A DNA stretch of 64,000 bases, taken from NCBI RefSeq assembly GCF_007829875.1, contig NZ_VIWV01000001.1:248001-312000 (forward strand), given 5' to 3'. Each line of letters begins with the position of its first letter. Position 1 is the first letter of the stretch. Below are positions 41,301 through 64,000 of the stretch, piece by piece. This stretch comes from Streptomyces capillispiralis (lineage in GTDB: Bacteria > Actinomycetota > Actinomycetes > Streptomycetales > Streptomycetaceae). The notes below the pieces were generated by a model that was given only the letters and a program-made list of their open reading frames with translations, ran no database searches and was not told the DNA's origin. The position numbers and the translations under genes are program-made.

Positions 41301-44300
41301 GCTCCGCCGACAGCGACGTCACCACGCCGTCGTCCAGGACACCGGCGGCGTGGACGACCGCGGTCAGCGGATGCGCCGTGTCGATCCCGGCGAGCAGTGC
41401 CTCGACCGCCTCGCGGTCGGCCATGTCGCAGGCGGTGATGTCGACGACCGCCCCGGCGGCCGCGAGTTCGTCCCGCAGCTCGGCGGCGCCCTCGGCCTCG
41501 ATGCCCCGGCGGGACACCAGGAGGAGGCGGCGTGCGCCCCGCGCGGTCACCAGGTGGCGGGCCAGTTCCCGGCCCAGGCCTCCCGTGCCGCCGGTGATGA
41601 GGACGGTGCCGTCGGGATTCCAGCGCGGCGGCATCGTCAGCACGATCTTGCCCACGTGCCTGGCCCGGCTCATGTACCGGAACGCCTCACGCGCCCGCCG
41701 CACGTCCCACACCGTCACCGGCAGGGGACGCAGCGCACCCTCGGCGAACAGGCCCACCAACTCCCGCAGCATGGCCTGCGTACGGTCAGGACCCGCCTCA
41801 CCCAGATCGAAGGCACGGTAGGCCACCCGCTCCACCGACCGAGGATCCCGGATGTCGGTCTTGCCCATCTCCAGGAACCGGCCGCCGTCCGCCGTCAGCC
41901 GCAGCGACGCATCCACGAACTCGCCCGCGAGCGCGTTCAGCACGACATCCACACCCCGGCCACCGGACACCGCCCGGAACTTCTCCTCGAAGCCCAGATC
42001 ACGCGAGGACGCGATGTGATCGTCGTCCAGCCCCAGACCCCGCAGCGTCTCCCACTTGCCCTCACTCGCGGTCGCGAACACCTCCGCACCCAGATGCCGG
42101 GCCAGCTGCACCGCAGCCATCCCCACACCGCCCGCACCGGCGTGCACCAGCACCGACTCCCCCGCCCGCAGACCCGCCAGGTCACGGAAGGCGTACAGGG
42201 CGGTGAGGAACACCAGCGGCACGGAGGCCGCCTGCTCGTCCGTCCATCCGTCGGGGACGTGGACGAGGTAGCGCTCGTCGATGAGCACGGTGTCGGCCAG
42301 GCCGCCGGGCACCATGCCCATCACCCGGTCGCCGGCCCGCAGCCCGGTGACCTCGGGGCCGGTCTCCGTGACGACACCGACCGCCTCCGAGCCGAGGAGT
42401 CCGGCCTCACCCGGGTACATGCCGAGCGCGTTCATCACGTCGCGGAAGTTCAGCCCGGCCGCCCGCACGTCGAGGCGCACCTGCCGGCCCTCCGGCGCCT
42501 GGAGCGCCTCCGGGGAGGGGGCGAGGGTAAGGGCGTCGAGGGTGCCGCGGTCGTCGCTGTCGAGCCGCCAGGGCAGTCCGGCGACCGGGAGCAGGCTCGC
42601 GCCGCTGGTCAGCCGGGCCAGCCGGGCGACGCGTACGGTGTCGTCGCGGACGAGGAACTGGGTGTCGCCCCCGGCCAGGAGTTCCGGCAGCAGCGGCAGC
42701 ACGGTCTCGACGCGGCTGTCCGCGTCGAGGTCGAGCAGGGCGAAGCGGCCCGGGTTCTCTGCCTCGGCGCTGCGGACCAGGCCCCGGGCGGCGGCAGCGG
42801 CGAGGTCGTGCACCCGTTCGCCGGTGCCGGCGGCGACGGCACCGCGCGTGACGAACACCAGCCGGGACGGTCCGGACGGGTTCAGCTCCAGCCACTCGCG
42901 CACCAGGTCGAGGGCGCGGGCGGTGAGGGTGTGGGCGGCGGCGGGCAGTTCGCCGTCCGTGCCGTCCAGTGGTACGAGGACGAGGTCGGGCGGCGGGGTG
43001 ACGGCCGGGCAGTCGGCGAGAGTGGTGACGGCGGTGCCCGGCAGTCCCGTCCCGGCGCCGAGGACGGCGCAGTGGACGTCCGTGCCGTCGCCGGTGTCGG
43101 GGGCGGGGGTCCACTGGAGGCGGAGCAGGCCGTCCTGTTCGCTGCCGCGCAGCGCGGGGGCCTGGATGGCGGAGGGGACGCGCAGGATCAGCGACTCGGC
43201 GGAGAGCACGGGCGCGCCCTCGACGTCGACCGCGGCGATGGAGACGGAGTCCTCGCCGACCCGGGCGACGCGGACGCGGACCACGGAGGCGCCGCCCGCG
43301 TGCAGGGACACCCCGGACCAGGAGAACGGCAGCAGCTTCTTGCCGTCGCCGAGGCCGACGAAGCCGACGGACTGCACGGCCGCGTCCAGCAGCGCCGGGT
43401 GCATGCCGTAGTACTCGGCGTCGTCGACCTGGCTCGGCAGGGCCACCTCGACGAACGCCTCGTCGCCGCGCCGCCAGACGGCGCGCAGTCCCTGGAAGAC
43501 GGGGCCGTACTCGGTGCGTTCGTAGAAGCCCTCGAGGTCGGCGGCGACGGCGCCGCGCGGGGGCCAGACGCTCGCGTCGAAGGGGGTGGTGCGCTCGCCG
43601 GTGGTGAGGACGCCGTTGGCGTGCTCGGTCCAGCGCTGCTCCGGGTCGTCCATGGTCTGCGAGTAGACGGTGACCTTGCGGGCGCCGGTCTCGTCCGGGG
43701 CGCCGACCCACACCTGGACGACGGCGGCGGCGTCCTCGGTGAGGATGAGCGGCTTGGCGAGGGTGAGTTCGTCGATGCGGTCGCAGCCGACCTGGTCGCC
43801 GGCGCGGACGGCGAGTTCCAGGAAGCCGGTGGCGGGGAAGGCGACGACGCCGCCCACCGTGTGGTCCATCAGCCAGGGGTGGGTCTGCGCGGAGAGGCGT
43901 CCGGTGAACAGGACCCCGTCGAGGCCCGCGAGGGAGACCGCGGCGCCCAGCAGGGGGTGTTCGGCGGAGACCAGGCCGGCGGCCGACACGTCGCCGGCGG
44001 CGGCCATCAGGACGGGCCAGTACCGCTCGTGCTGCCACGGGTAGGTGGGCAGGTCGGTGCGGCGCGCGCCGGTCCCGTCGAAGCAGCGGGCCCAGTCGAC
44101 GCGTACGCCCGCGACGTGCAGCCGGGACAGGGCGGTGAGCAGAGAGCGTTCCTCGGCGCGGTCCTTGCGCAGGGCAGCCGCGGACACGGTGTCGGCGGCG
44201 CCGTCGAGCACCCGCGCGGCCATCCCGGTGAGGACGCCGTCGGGGCCCAGTTCCAGGAAGGCGTCGGCGCCGGCGGCGGCCAGGGCGCGCACGCCGTCGG

Positions 44301-46701
44301 CGAAGCGCACGGTCTGCCGTACGTGGCGCACCCAGTAGTCGGCGGAGCACAGCAGGTCCGGGTCGGCGATCTCGCCGGTCACGTTGGAGACGACGGGGAC
44401 GACGGGCTCGTGGTAGGTCAGGGCCTCCGCGACCTCGCGGAAGGCGTCGAGCATCGGCTCCATCAGCGGCGAGTGGAAGGCGTGGCTCACCGACAGGCGC
44501 TGCGTCTTGCGTCCCTGGGCGGCGAACTCGGCGGCGAGGGCCCGGACTTCGGACTCGACACCGGCGACGACCAGGGCTTCCGGTCCGTTGACGGCGGCCA
44601 CGGACACGCCGTCGGTCAGCTTGGCGGTGATCTCCTCCTCGGTGGCCTGGACGGCCGTCATGGCGCCGCCGGCCGGGAGGTCCTGCATCAGCCGGGCGCG
44701 GGCGGCGACCAGGGTGCAGGCGTCGTCCAGGGACAGGACGCCCGCCACGTGGGCGGCGGCGATCTCGCCGACCGAGTGGCCCCCGACGAACTCCGGGGTC
44801 ACGCCCCACGACTCGACGAGCCGGTAGAGCGCGACCTCGACGGCGAAGAGGGCGGGCTGGGTGTAGCCGGTGGTGTCGAGGAGGGCCGCCTCGGGGGTGC
44901 GGCGTCCGGCGAAGACGATGTCGCGCAGCGGGCGGTCGAGCTCGCGGTCGAGCCGGTGCAGTACGGCGTCGAGGGCTTCGGCGAACACCGGGAAGCGGGC
45001 GTACAGTTCCCGGCCCATGCCGGGCCGCTGGGAGCCCTGGCCGGAGAACAGGACGGCGAGTGACCGTTCCGTGGCCCGGCCGCGGGCCGCCTCGGCGGGT
45101 ACGCCGTCGGCGCCGGTGAGCAGCACGGCCCGGTGCTCGAAGACCGAGCGTCCGGTGGCGAGGGAGTAGCCGGTGTCGAGGGCGGTGGCGTCGGTGGGTG
45201 CGGTGATCTGCGCGAGCCGGTCCCGCAGGGCGTCCTCGGTCCTGGCGGAGACCGGCCACGGCACGACCGCCGGGGTGAGGGACGGGGCGGCGGGCTCTTC
45301 GGGCTCCGGGGCCGGCTCGGCCTGTTCGAGCAGGACGTGGGCGTTGGTGCCGCTGATGCCGAAGGAGGACACGCCGGCCCGGCGGGGGCGGCCGGTCTCC
45401 GGCCAGGGGGTGCGCTCGGCCAGGAGGCGGACGGCGCCCGCGTTCCAGTCGACGTGCCGGGACGGCCGGTCGGCGTGCAGGGTGGGCGGCAGGACGCCGT
45501 GGCGCATGGCCATGACCATCTTGATGACGCCGGCGACGCCGGCGGCGGCCTGCGCGTGGCCGATGTTCGACTTGATGGAGCCGAGCAGCAGGGGCCGTTC
45601 GGGGTCGCGGCCCTGGCCGTAGGTGGCGAGCAGGGCCTGGGCCTCGATGGGGTCGCCGAGGGGGGTGCCGGTGCCGTGCGCCTCGACGGCGTCGACGTCG
45701 GCGGTGGTGAGGCCGGCGGTGTGCAGGGCGCGCTGGATGACGCGCTGCTGGGAGGGGCCGTTGGGGGCGGTGAAGCCGTTGGAGGCGCCGTCCTGGTTGA
45801 CGGCGGAGCCGCGGATCACGGCGAGCACGGGGTGGCCGTTGCGGCGGGCGTCGGAGAGGCGTTCCAGCAGGAGCATGCCGACGCCCTCGGACCAGCCGGT
45901 GCCGTCGGCGTCGTCGGAGAAGGCCTTGCACCGGCCGTCGCCGGCCAGTCCGCCCTGGCGGCTGAACTCCATCAGGGAGCCGGGCGCGGACATGACGTTG
46001 ACGCCGCCCGCGAGGGCGAGGCCGCACTCCCCGGCGCGCAGGGCGTGGGCGGCGGCGTGCAGGGCGACCAGGGAGGAGGAGCAGGCGGTGTCGACGGTGA
46101 CCGCCGGGCCCTCCAGACCGAGGGTGTAGGACAGGCGGCCGGAGGTGGCGCTGGCGGCGATGCCGGTGCCGATGTCGCCGGTGGCGTCGGCCAGGGAGCG
46201 GACCAGCAGGTAGGCGTAGTCCTGGCCGTTGGTGCCGACGAAGACGCCGGTGGTGCTGCCGCGCAGGCTCTGCGGGTCGATGCCGGCCCGCTCCAGGGTC
46301 TCCCAGGACGTTTCGAGCAGCAGGCGCTGCTGCGGGTCCATGGAGACGGCCTCGCGGGGCGAGATCCCGAAGAAGGCGGCGTCGAAGTCGGCGACGCCGT
46401 CGAGGAATCCGCCCTGCTGGCTGACGGAGTGGCCGCGGGCGTCCGTACCGGCGTCACGCAGGGCGTCGAGGTCCCAGCCGCGGTCGGTGGGGAAGCCGGA
46501 GATGGCGTCGGTGCCGGACTCGACGAGCCGCCACAGGTCCTCGGGGGAGGCGATGCCTCCGGGGTAGCGGCAGCTCATCGCGACGACGGCGATGGGTTCC
46601 GCGGCGGCTGCCGCGAGTTCCCGGTTCTGCCGTCGCAGCCGTTCGGTCTCCTTGAGCGAGGCCCGGAGAGCTTCGACAACTTTTTCGCTGGGCGTGGTCA
46701 T
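23383..46701 (-). CDS. Gene Y: four-module type I PKS, three fully reducing modules and one with a dead KR, all malonyl
   Basis: A 7772-residue multienzyme. Residues 1-34 ([18 protein letters not shown]...) are a long, highly charged N-terminal coiled coil of a different type from those of W, Z and V. Modules in order: 1, 2 and 4 are KS-AT-DH-ER-KR-ACP and module 3 is KS-AT-KR*-ACP. KS cysteines are 207, 2245, 4283 and 5814; AT serines 643, 2685, 4722 and 6258, all GHSVGE with HAFHS (malonyl); ACP serines 2014, 4052, 5581 and 7647. The C-terminus has helices ([12 protein letters not shown]...) and the acidic peptide [17 protein letters not shown], a DEBS-like docking domain likely to contact Z. 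The ATG at 46701 has GGAG five bases upstream and starts 10 bases after the X stop; an earlier in-frame TTG (46731) lies inside X and is unlikely. ER and KR blocks are almost identical between modules, which indicates recent duplication or gene conversion. Confidence 0.97.
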   Translation of the reverse strand: MTTPSEKVVEALRASLKETERLRRQNRELAAAAAEPIAVVAMSCRYPGGIASPEDLWRLVESGTDAISGFPTDRGWDLDALRDAGTDARGHSVSQQGGFLDGVADFDAAFFGISPREAVSMDPQQRLLLETSWETLERAGIDPQSLRGSTTGVFVGTNGQDYAYLLVRSLADATGDIGTGIAASATSGRLSYTLGLEGPAVTVDTACSSSLVALHAAAHALRAGECGLALAGGVNVMSAPGSLMEFSRQGGLAGDGRCKAFSDDADGTGWSEGVGMLLLERLSDARRNGHPVLAVIRGSAVNQDGASNGFTAPNGPSQQRVIQRALHTAGLTTADVDAVEAHGTGTPLGDPIEAQALLATYGQGRDPERPLLLGSIKSNIGHAQAAAGVAGVIKMVMAMRHGVLPPTLHADRPSRHVDWNAGAVRLLAERTPWPETGRPRRAGVSSFGISGTNAHVLLEQAEPAPEPEEPAAPSLTPAVVPWPVSARTEDALRDRLAQITAPTDATALDTGYSLATGRSVFEHRAVLLTGADGVPAEAARGRATERSLAVLFSGQGSQRPGMGRELYARFPVFAEALDAVLHRLDRELDRPLRDIVFAGRRTPEAALLDTTGYTQPALFAVEVALYRLVESWGVTPEFVGGHSVGEIAAAHVAGVLSLDDACTLVAARARLMQDLPAGGAMTAVQATEEEITAKLTDGVSVAAVNGPEALVVAGVESEVRALAAEFAAQGRKTQRLSVSHAFHSPLMEPMLDAFREVAEALTYHEPVVPVVSNVTGEIADPDLLCSADYWVRHVRQTVRFADGVRALAAAGADAFLELGPDGVLTGMAARVLDGAADTVSAAALRKDRAEERSLLTALSRLHVAGVRVDWARCFDGTGARRTDLPTYPWQHERYWPVLMAAAGDVSAAGLVSAEHPLLGAAVSLAGLDGVLFTGRLSAQTHPWLMDHTVGGVVAFPATGFLELAVRAGDQVGCDRIDELTLAKPLILTEDAAAVVQVWVGAPDETGARKVTVYSQTMDDPEQRWTEHANGVLTTGERTTPFDASVWPPRGAVAADLEGFYERTEYGPVFQGLRAVWRRGDEAFVEVALPSQVDDAEYYGMHPALLDAAVQSVGFVGLGDGKKLLPFSWSGVSLHAGGASVVRVRVARVGEDSVSIAAVDVEGAPVLSAESLILRVPSAIQAPALRGSEQDGLLRLQWTPAPDTGDGTDVHCAVLGAGTGLPGTAVTTLADCPAVTPPPDLVLVPLDGTDGELPAAAHTLTARALDLVREWLELNPSGPSRLVFVTRGAVAAGTGERVHDLAAAAARGLVRSAEAENPGRFALLDLDADSRVETVLPLLPELLAGGDTQFLVRDDTVRVARLARLTSGASLLPVAGLPWRLDSDDRGTLDALTLAPSPEALQAPEGRQVRLDVRAAGLNFRDVMNALGMYPGEAGLLGSEAVGVVTETGPEVTGLRAGDRVMGMVPGGLADTVLIDERYLVHVPDGWTDEQAASVPLVFLTALYAFRDLAGLRAGESVLVHAGAGGVGMAAVQLARHLGAEVFATASEGKWETLRGLGLDDDHIASSRDLGFEEKFRAVSGGRGVDVVLNALAGEFVDASLRLTADGGRFLEMGKTDIRDPRSVERVAYRAFDLGEAGPDRTQAMLRELVGLFAEGALRPLPVTVWDVRRAREAFRYMSRARHVGKIVLTMPPRWNPDGTVLITGGTGGLGRELARHLVTARGARRLLLVSRRGIEAEGAAELRDELAAAGAVVDITACDMADREAVEALLAGIDTAHPLTAVVHAAGVLDDGVVTSLSAERVSEVLRPKVDAAWHLHELTRDLDLAAFVMYSSVSGVMGSAGQGNYAAANVFLDALAQQRAAAGLPALSLAWGAWAQSAGMTGTLSDADMQRIAASGAAPLPVERGLALFDTATGSAEPLVVPIGSTGGDLRIPGEVPPLLRNLVRGTRRAAATAVGGASTAADLTRRLLALPEDERVRHLVELVRVEAAAVLGHSSPKAIEPGREFRELGFDSLTAVELRNRLTTATGLRLTATLVFDYPTPHGLAEHLVAELLDEHGDPGAPLVAADVADDPVVIVGMACRMPGGITTPDELWRMLADGEDRITAFPTDRGWDLDALFGGGHDNRGVSATRRGGFLHDVGGFDAGFFGISPREALAMDPQQRLLLETSWEAFERAGIDPQSLRGSATGIFVGTTGQDYATLVMTSREDVEGHASTGLATSVISGRVSYALGLEGPALTVDTACSSSLVALHLAAQSLRSGESSLALAGGVTVLSTPMNFSGFTRQGGLAGDGLCKAFADAADGTGWSEGVGMLVLERLSDARRNGHEVLAVVRGSAINQDGASNGLTAPNGPSQQRVIRQALASAGLTPADVDAVEAHGTGTTLGDPIEAQALLATYGQGRDPERPLLLGSIKSNIGHTQAAAGVAGVIKMVLAMRHGALPRTLHVDRPSTHVDWEAGAVRLLTEPTEWPDTDRPWRAGVSSFGLSGTNAHVILEQPEPAAQDPEPATAPSVSPVLVPWPVSARSEDALPGQIDRVTSFDAGSVLDVGYSLASGRSLFEHRTVLLAGTGLEGGAPVQVAHGRAVERSLAVLFSGQGSQRAGMGRELYARFPVFAEALDAVLARLDVELARPLREVLFAEEGTPEAGLLDTTGYTQPALFAVEVALFRLVESWGVRPEFVAGHSVGEITAAHVAGVLSLEDACVLVAARARLMQELPAGGAMVAVQATEEEIAPRLTDGTALAAINGPGAVVVAGVEREVLALADEFAERGRKTQRLSVSHAFHSPLMEPMLDAFRAVAEGLTYAEPVIPVVSNVTGEVADPGLLCSAEYWVRHVRGTVRFADGVRALSGAGVNACLELGPDGVLTGMAARVLDGGEDVVSVPVLRKDRPEETALLTALARLHVTGVDVDWAPCFEGTGARRVALPTYAFHHERYWPRPAAHTGDVTGAGLRPAEHPLLGAATALAASEGVLFTGRLSLTTHPWLADHTVGGGMVLFPATGFLELAVRAGDEVGCACVEEFTLATPLLLPEDGAVVVQVWVGAPDESGARKVSLYSRAADAPEATWTEHAAGVLGTDARTTGFDASVWPPRNAVAADLEGFYDRTEYGPVFRTIRAVWKRGEEAFVEAALPAEADDAGYYGMHPALLDAAVQSVGFAGLDDEHKLLPFSWSGVSLHAGGASVVRFRVARTGEDSVSIAAVDVEGAPVLSAESLVLRVPAGMRAPAAHRTELDSLLRLEWTAAPETAADPSVRHAVLPALGTDAAAAALDGLTGAETLVCVPVSGDCHGDDVPGATHTLLAHALDLVQEWLRQDRFETARLVFVTRGAMCSGHGDRVEDLAAAAVWGLLRAAHSENPTRFALLDLDADSRVETVLPLLPELLAGGDAQFVVRDGDVLVGRLDRAVTGAGLLPPAHGPWRLDSTAKGNLDALTLTACPEVLRAPEGRQVRLAVRAAGLNFRDVLNALGMYPGEAGLLGAEAVGVVTETGPEVTGLRTGDRVFGMVPGGLGTDVLIDERFLVPVPDGWTDEQAASMPLVFLTAYYGLTELAGLRAGESVLVHAGAGGVGMAAVQLARHLGAEVFATASEGKWETLRGLGLDDDHIASSRDMGFEEKFRAVSGGRGVDVVLNALAGEFVDASLRLTADGGRFLEMGKTDIRDPRSVERVAYRAFDLGEAGPDRTQAMLRELVGLFAEGALRPLPVTVWDVRRAREAFRYMSRARHVGKIVLTMPPRWNPDGTVLITGGTGALGGHLARRLAASGMRHLLLAGRRGPEAPGAAELAAELRELGAEVTVAACDTADRDATAALLAGVPAAHPLTAVVHTAGVLDDGVVTSLSVERVSEVLRPKVDAAWHLHELTRDLDLAAFVMYSSVSGVMGSAGQGNYAAANVFLDALAQQRAAAGLPALSLAWGAWVQDGGMTGTLSDASARRMAASAAPPLTVEQGLALWDAAVVSDEPHLVPIGASGTTRMLGEVPPLLRNLVRGTRRAAATAVGGARVAADLTRRLLETREEERVRVLLDLVRGEAAAVLGHSSAKAVEADRDFHDLGFDSLTAVELRNRLTAVTGLRLPATLVFDYPTPTVLAEHLLAELLDEHGDPGAPLVAADVADDPVVIVGMACRMPGGVSSPEELWRLVVEGREGISAFPTDRGWDLDTLMRGGHGGHGRSATSEGGFLYDVADFDAGFFGISPREALAMDPQQRLLLETSWEAFERAGIDPATVRGSQTGVFVGTSGQDYTTLVMNSSEDAEGHAPTGLATSVISGRLSYTFGLEGPAVTIDTACSSSLVALHWAAHALRSGECSLALAGGVTVMSTAMGYAGFTRQGGLAPDGRCKAFADAADGTGWSEGVGMLVVERLSDARRNGHPVLAVLRGSAVNQDGASNGLTAPNGPSQQRVIRQALASAGLTPADVDAVEAHGTGTTLGDPIEAQALLATYGQDRPADRPLLLGSIKSNIGHAQAAAGVAGVIKTVMALRHGLLPKSLHIDAPSTHVDWTEGEVRLLTETVDWPETGRPRRAGVSSFGISGTNAHTIIEQAPETEPVTPAVEPGRVPGTVPWPVSAKSEEALAGQLERITSLDPDTASALDVGFSLASGRSVFEHRAVLLADAEGGAPVEVARGRAVERSLAVLFSGQGSQRAGMGRELYAAFPVFAEALDAVLDRLDAELDRPLREVLFAEAGTPEAELLDTTRFTQPALFAVEVALFRLVESWGVRPEFVAGHSVGEITAAHVAGVLSLEDACTLVAARARLMQDLPAGGAMMAIEATEAEITPHLTDGTALAAVNGPESVVVSGAEAEVVALGDAFAAKGRRTQRLSVSHAFHSPLMDPMLDAFRAVAEGLTYAEPRIPVVSNVTGEIADAALLCSAEYWVRHVRGTVRFADGVRALSGAGANTFLELGPDGVLTGMAARVLDGGEDVVSVPVLRKDRPEETALLTALARLHVNGVRVDWRPCFDGTGARRTELPTYAFQRSRHWPDAQRSTAGGTGADLLDTAFWTAVEGEDLTTLAADLAVDTDALGAVLPALSTWRRRQRDQAMVDGTRHHEVWKPLSLPSTAPAPTGTWLAVVPEALADDAWVAAVLAGVGTDVVQLTVGTDDHDDRDALARRLRGLLSEGAALTGVLSLLALTDTAETPAVPTAVLLQALLDAEISAPLWCVTRGAVAVAGTERLTAPGQAAVWGLGRVAALELPVRWGGLIDLPAALDDRAARRFAAVLAGHDGEDQVAVRDSAVFGRRLVPAPEAAPDAGWEPSGTVLVTGGTGGRGAHVARWLAAAGAARLVLVSRRGPDAPGAAELADQLRELGAEVTVAACDAADRDALAAVLADIPEDTPLTGVVHAAGVVDDGVLDDLTPERFAALHRARTAPALHLDELTRDLDLTAFVLCSSVAGTVGTAGRAGLAAATAVLDALARRRRGEGLPATSIAWGAWTDAEPGTAPTVTGATDADTGAASARPARTTGHPAVHPDLALAALRQAVTRPEPAPVVFDPRQPQVLDGLIGIRGNALLRDLPDARQALADAAAARQQTETAASGLAARLRQLPAADRTAVLDDLVRTHAAAVLGHPGPEAVAPDRNFRDLGFDSLTAIELPNRLALATGLRLPATTVYDFPTARALAEHLLAELLGEQDTTAGPDRVNAAGLSDDPIVIVGMACRLPGGVRSPEDLWRMLSEGRDGIEAFPEDRGWDLATLATGGADGRGRSATLRGGFVDGAAEFDAGFFGISPREAIAMDPQQRLLLETTWEAFERAGIDADGLRGSRTGVFVGTNGQDYSTLVMNSREDLEGHAGTGLAASVVSGRLAYTFGLEGPAVTVDTACSSSLVALHWALQALRAGECDLAVAGGVTLMSTPSGFSGFTLQNGLATDGHCKAYADAADGTGWSEGVGLIVVERLSDARRNGHEVLAVVRGSAINQDGASNGLTAPNGPSQQRVIRQALASAGLTPADIDAVEGHGTGTPLGDPIEAQALLATYGQGRDPERPLLLGSLKSNIGHTQAAAGVAGIIKTVMAMRHAVLPKTLHVDKPSTHVDWEAGAVRLLTEPSPWPETGRPWRAGISSFGISGTNAHTIIEQAPEPEAGPEPAGSATTGTAAPAPAPSVVPWPVSAKSEEALDAQVARIAALTGRSPLDVGHSLATGRALLDHRAVLLTGPGGEPLEVARGRAAYRTTAVLFSGQGSQRAGMGRELYSAFPVFAEALDAVLARLDTVGEVPLRTALFAEEGTPEAALLDTTGYTQPALFAVEVALYRLVESWGVRPDYVAGHSVGEITAAHVAGVLSLEDACTLVAARARLMQELPSGGAMIAVQATEEEITPRLTDGVALAAVNGPDSVVVAGTEEDVLTLAALFTADGRKTQRLTVSHAFHSPLMEPMLDAFRAVAEGLTYAEPRIPVVSNVTGEIADPGLLCSADYWVRHVRGTVRYADGVRALADAGVSAFLEAGPGGVLTALTQRCLDTGLDAVAVPALRADRDEETALLTALARLHTAGVRVDWAAWFEGTGARRTELPTYPFQRERFWPRPAALTGDVSSAGLVSADHPLLGAAVPLADSEGALFTSQISMRVHPWLLDHKVGGTVVLPGTGYLEMAVRAADQVGCGRVQELVLSTPMVLNEKVPTALQVVLGAPDEEGTRTIAFYSRPSDATDAPWTRHATGSLAAAEHTAPFDVPVWPPADAQPMPIDGTYERTEYGPCFQGMRKVWIRGQEAFVEVALPEEIAGDAQYFGIHPALLDAVQHANGYLGVGSEDNPLLPYIWNGVSLHAGGATTLRARITRLGDESVTLTAVDAEGAPVLSAEALVLRAPSVPRAPVATGGQEPVFRLDWVTAPEVKPTEGLRAVTLGADVFGTGTALSSLADLTDPADAPDYVLVPLHGEYTAPDGTDAGGGDPAAPGTDVPGAVHALTARTLELVRQWLDHDRFDRTRLVFVTRDAVSAADGETVRDLAAGAAWGLVRSAQSENPDRFVLVDLDGQDDVQALLPDLPALLATGDAQFAVRGGTVRVGRLDRLATGAGLLPPVDVPWRLDTTGKGTLDNLVLAPCPEVLRPLDDHEVRIDVDATGLNFRDVLNALGMYPGESGPMGTEAAGTVTAVGSAVTQLRPGDRVFGTVPGGFGPVVVADEHYLARVPDAWTQQEAASVPLVFLTALYAFRDLAGLRAGESVLVHAGAGGVGMAAVQLARHLGAEVFATASEGKWDTLRGLGLDDDHIASSRDLGFEEKFRAVSGGRGVDVVLNALAGEFVDASLRLTADGGRFLEMGKTDIRDQRSIDRVTYRAFDLGEAGPARNRELLEELLDLFAEGALRPLPLKVWDVRRAREAFRFMSRARHVGKIVLTMPPRWNPDGTVLITGGTGALGGHLARRLAASGMRHLLLAGRRGPDAPGAAELAAELRELGAEVTVAACDTADRDATAALLAGVPAAHPLTAVVHTAGVLDDGVVASLTPERLAAVLRPKVDAAWHLHELTRHLDLAAFLPFSSIAGVMGSPGQGNYAAANSFLDALTAHRRSQGLAGTSLAWGPWSHDGGMTSTLSDTDMRRMQSGGLPPLSVDQGFGLFDIARGSDESFLVLVGLAPGAMRGAAPEDLPPLFRGMVRSSRRTAAATDAAGAAAALGAKLGELRADERVRYVTDLVREQAARVLGHATPKAVDVTQEFRELGFDSLTALELRNHLSTATGLRLPATLVFDYPTPTALAEHFVSELAPGDEGPQGPSLLAELDRLEALFTAGEHDEITRAGLALRLGQMLDKVRGSAPESTGTPVDDAFESASADEVFAFIDNELGRMGDH
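23640..29778 (-). other. Y module 4: KS-AT(malonyl)-DH-ER-KR-ACP, fully reducing
   Basis: Approximate spans: KS 29778-28500, AT 28205-27250, DH 27120-26320, ER 25620-24710, KR 24715-24150, ACP 23900-23650. DH pair His6562 ([10 protein letters not shown]) and Asp6722 ([10 protein letters not shown]). The ER has [13 protein letters not shown]. The KR has LDD, Lys in LRPK, FSS and Tyr7478. KS Cys5814, AT Ser6258 (GHSVGE, HAFHS) and ACP Ser7647 are all normal. The beta carbon should become CH2. The KR N-terminal block is almost identical to that of module 2, whereas the DH is clearly divergent from modules 1 and 2. Confidence 0.92.
24432..24773 (-). repeat. Near-identical KR N-terminal block, copy in Y module 4
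   Basis: Matches 35211-35552 in Y module 2 at an offset of 10779 bases. The block covers the KR cofactor loop and the LDD region. The same offset holds further on across the ER (about 24961-25270 against 35740-36049), with a divergent stretch between. Confidence 0.82.
29840..34371 (-). other. Y module 3: KS-AT(malonyl)-KR(inactive)-ACP
   Basis: Approximate spans: KS 34371-33090, AT 32825-31870, KR-like 30950-30400, ACP 30120-29860. KS Cys4283, AT Ser4722 and ACP Ser5581 are in normal motifs. The KR fold is full-length, with the structural subdomain and a GGTGGRG loop, but the catalytic set is lost: the Tyr is Leu5398, the Asn is Thr5402 and the Lys is Arg. Ser5385 survives. LDD has become VDD. 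This domain should not reduce, so a ketone is expected. With collinear reading it becomes C7 of the released acid. Confidence 0.92.
35211..35552 (-). repeat. Near-identical KR N-terminal block, copy in Y module 2
   Basis: Partner of 24432-24773. It overlaps the left part of the block shared with Y module 1, so module 2 shares adjacent pieces with two different modules. Confidence 0.82.
35465..36060 (-). repeat. Near-identical ER/KR junction block, copy in Y module 2
   Basis: This 596-base block matches 41585-42180 in Y module 1 at a constant offset of 6120 bases with only a few differences, for example GATATC against GATGTC near 35731. It covers the C-terminal half of the ER and the start of the KR. 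Both ends are sharp: the KR on one side and the ER N-terminal part on the other diverge at once. Confidence 0.88.
38540..38970 (-). repeat. Malonyl-AT core shared by Y2, Y3, Z and X3
   Basis: The AT segment around GHSVGE and the upstream FSGQGSQ region is very similar in DNA in four places: here, about 32450-32930 (Y module 3), 21180-21700 (Z) and 54030-54640 (X module 3). All four use the same C-rich plus-strand style, with runs such as CATCAGCCGGGCACGCGCCGC. Ends are approximate by eye. Confidence 0.7.
40530..46599 (-). other. Y module 1: KS-AT(malonyl)-DH-ER-KR-ACP, fully reducing
   Basis: Approximate spans: KS 46599-45320, AT 45065-44110, DH 43965-43170, ER 42545-41640, KR 41610-41050, ACP 40800-40560. 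DH catalytic pair: His947 in [10 protein letters not shown] and Asp1106 in [10 protein letters not shown], both present. The ER has [13 protein letters not shown]. The KR has GGTGGLG, LDD (B-type), Lys in LRPK, YSS and Tyr1846 in NYAAAN. All domains appear active, so the beta carbon should become CH2. The KR N-terminal half differs from those of modules 2 and 4, while the ER C-terminal half matches module 2, so a recombination joint lies near 41585. Confidence 0.92.
41585..42180 (-). repeat. Near-identical ER/KR junction block, copy in Y module 1
   Basis: Partner of 35465-36060. Beyond its right end it continues to match Y module 4 instead (about 42161-42234 against 25261-25334), so module 1 looks like a mosaic of the other two reducing modules. 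Confidence 0.88.
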
Positions 46702-46706
46702 GGTCG

Positions 46707-46710
46707 CTCC
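46707..46710 (-). promoter_or_regulatory. Ribosome-binding site deciding the Y start, coupled to the X stop
   Basis: On the minus strand GGAG lies five bases before the ATG at 46701 and one base after the X TGA (46714-46712). The position suggests translational coupling, with ribosomes ending X starting Y at once. It favours the ATG over the upstream TTG at 46731. Confidence 0.7.
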
Positions 46711-46711
46711 G

Positions 46712-64000
<17,289 letters not shown>

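Noticed and set aside
23383..46701. trans-AT system or embedded C-methyltransferase
   Set aside because: Each complete module has its own AT with Ser and specificity motifs, and I see no methyltransferase motif between DH and ER or before KR.

Overview
The window is very GC-rich, with third codon positions almost always G or C, and is filled by one class of gene: cis-AT modular type I polyketide synthases (PKS). This points to an actinomycete, most likely Streptomyces or a close relative, and to the interior of a large polyketide cluster. Every real gene is on the minus strand, so transcription runs from right to left. No tailoring, regulatory, transport, RNA or mobile genes lie inside the window.

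Layout in the direction of transcription. (1) 64000-46712, called X here: a PKS whose 5' end is off the right edge, holding the AT-KR-ACP part of one module and three complete modules. (2) 46701-23383, Y: a 7772-residue, four-module PKS starting 10 bases after the X stop. (3) 23346-18520, Z: a single-module PKS ending in a thioesterase (TE). (4) An intergenic gap of about 300 bases with a strong hairpin downstream of Z. (5) 18218-1665, W: a three-module PKS. (6) 1610 to the left edge, V: the N-terminal docking helix and ketosynthase of a further PKS that continues outside the window.

How they work together. X, Y and Z look like one operon and the end of the assembly line. The X C-terminal docking peptide is of a different kind from those of Y and W, and the Y N-terminus carries a matching long coiled coil. 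Z releases the chain. W and V form a second operon separated by the hairpin and probably act earlier, because W uses only methylmalonyl-type ATs and ends in a docking peptide suited to V. Inferred order: W, V, (genes outside the window), X, Y, Z. No loading module is visible.

Predicted chemistry. Extenders read from AT motifs are methylmalonyl in W1-W3 and X1, and malonyl in X2-X4, Y1-Y4 and Z. Several reductive domains are degenerate: KR in X3 and Y3 (no catalytic Tyr or Asn), DH in W3 and Z (catalytic Asp replaced), and a Ser-to-Ala KR in W2. Read collinearly, X-Y-Z would give a chain end with ketones at C3, C7 and C15, hydroxyls at C13, C17 and C19, and one methyl at C18. A 3,7-diketo acid end could close a C2-C7 six-membered ring by aldol chemistry, and the C15 ketone with the C19 hydroxyl could form a hemiketal. 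I do not recognise the product. The second main theme is recombination: near-identical AT and ER/KR blocks recur between modules and carry a composition different from their surroundings.
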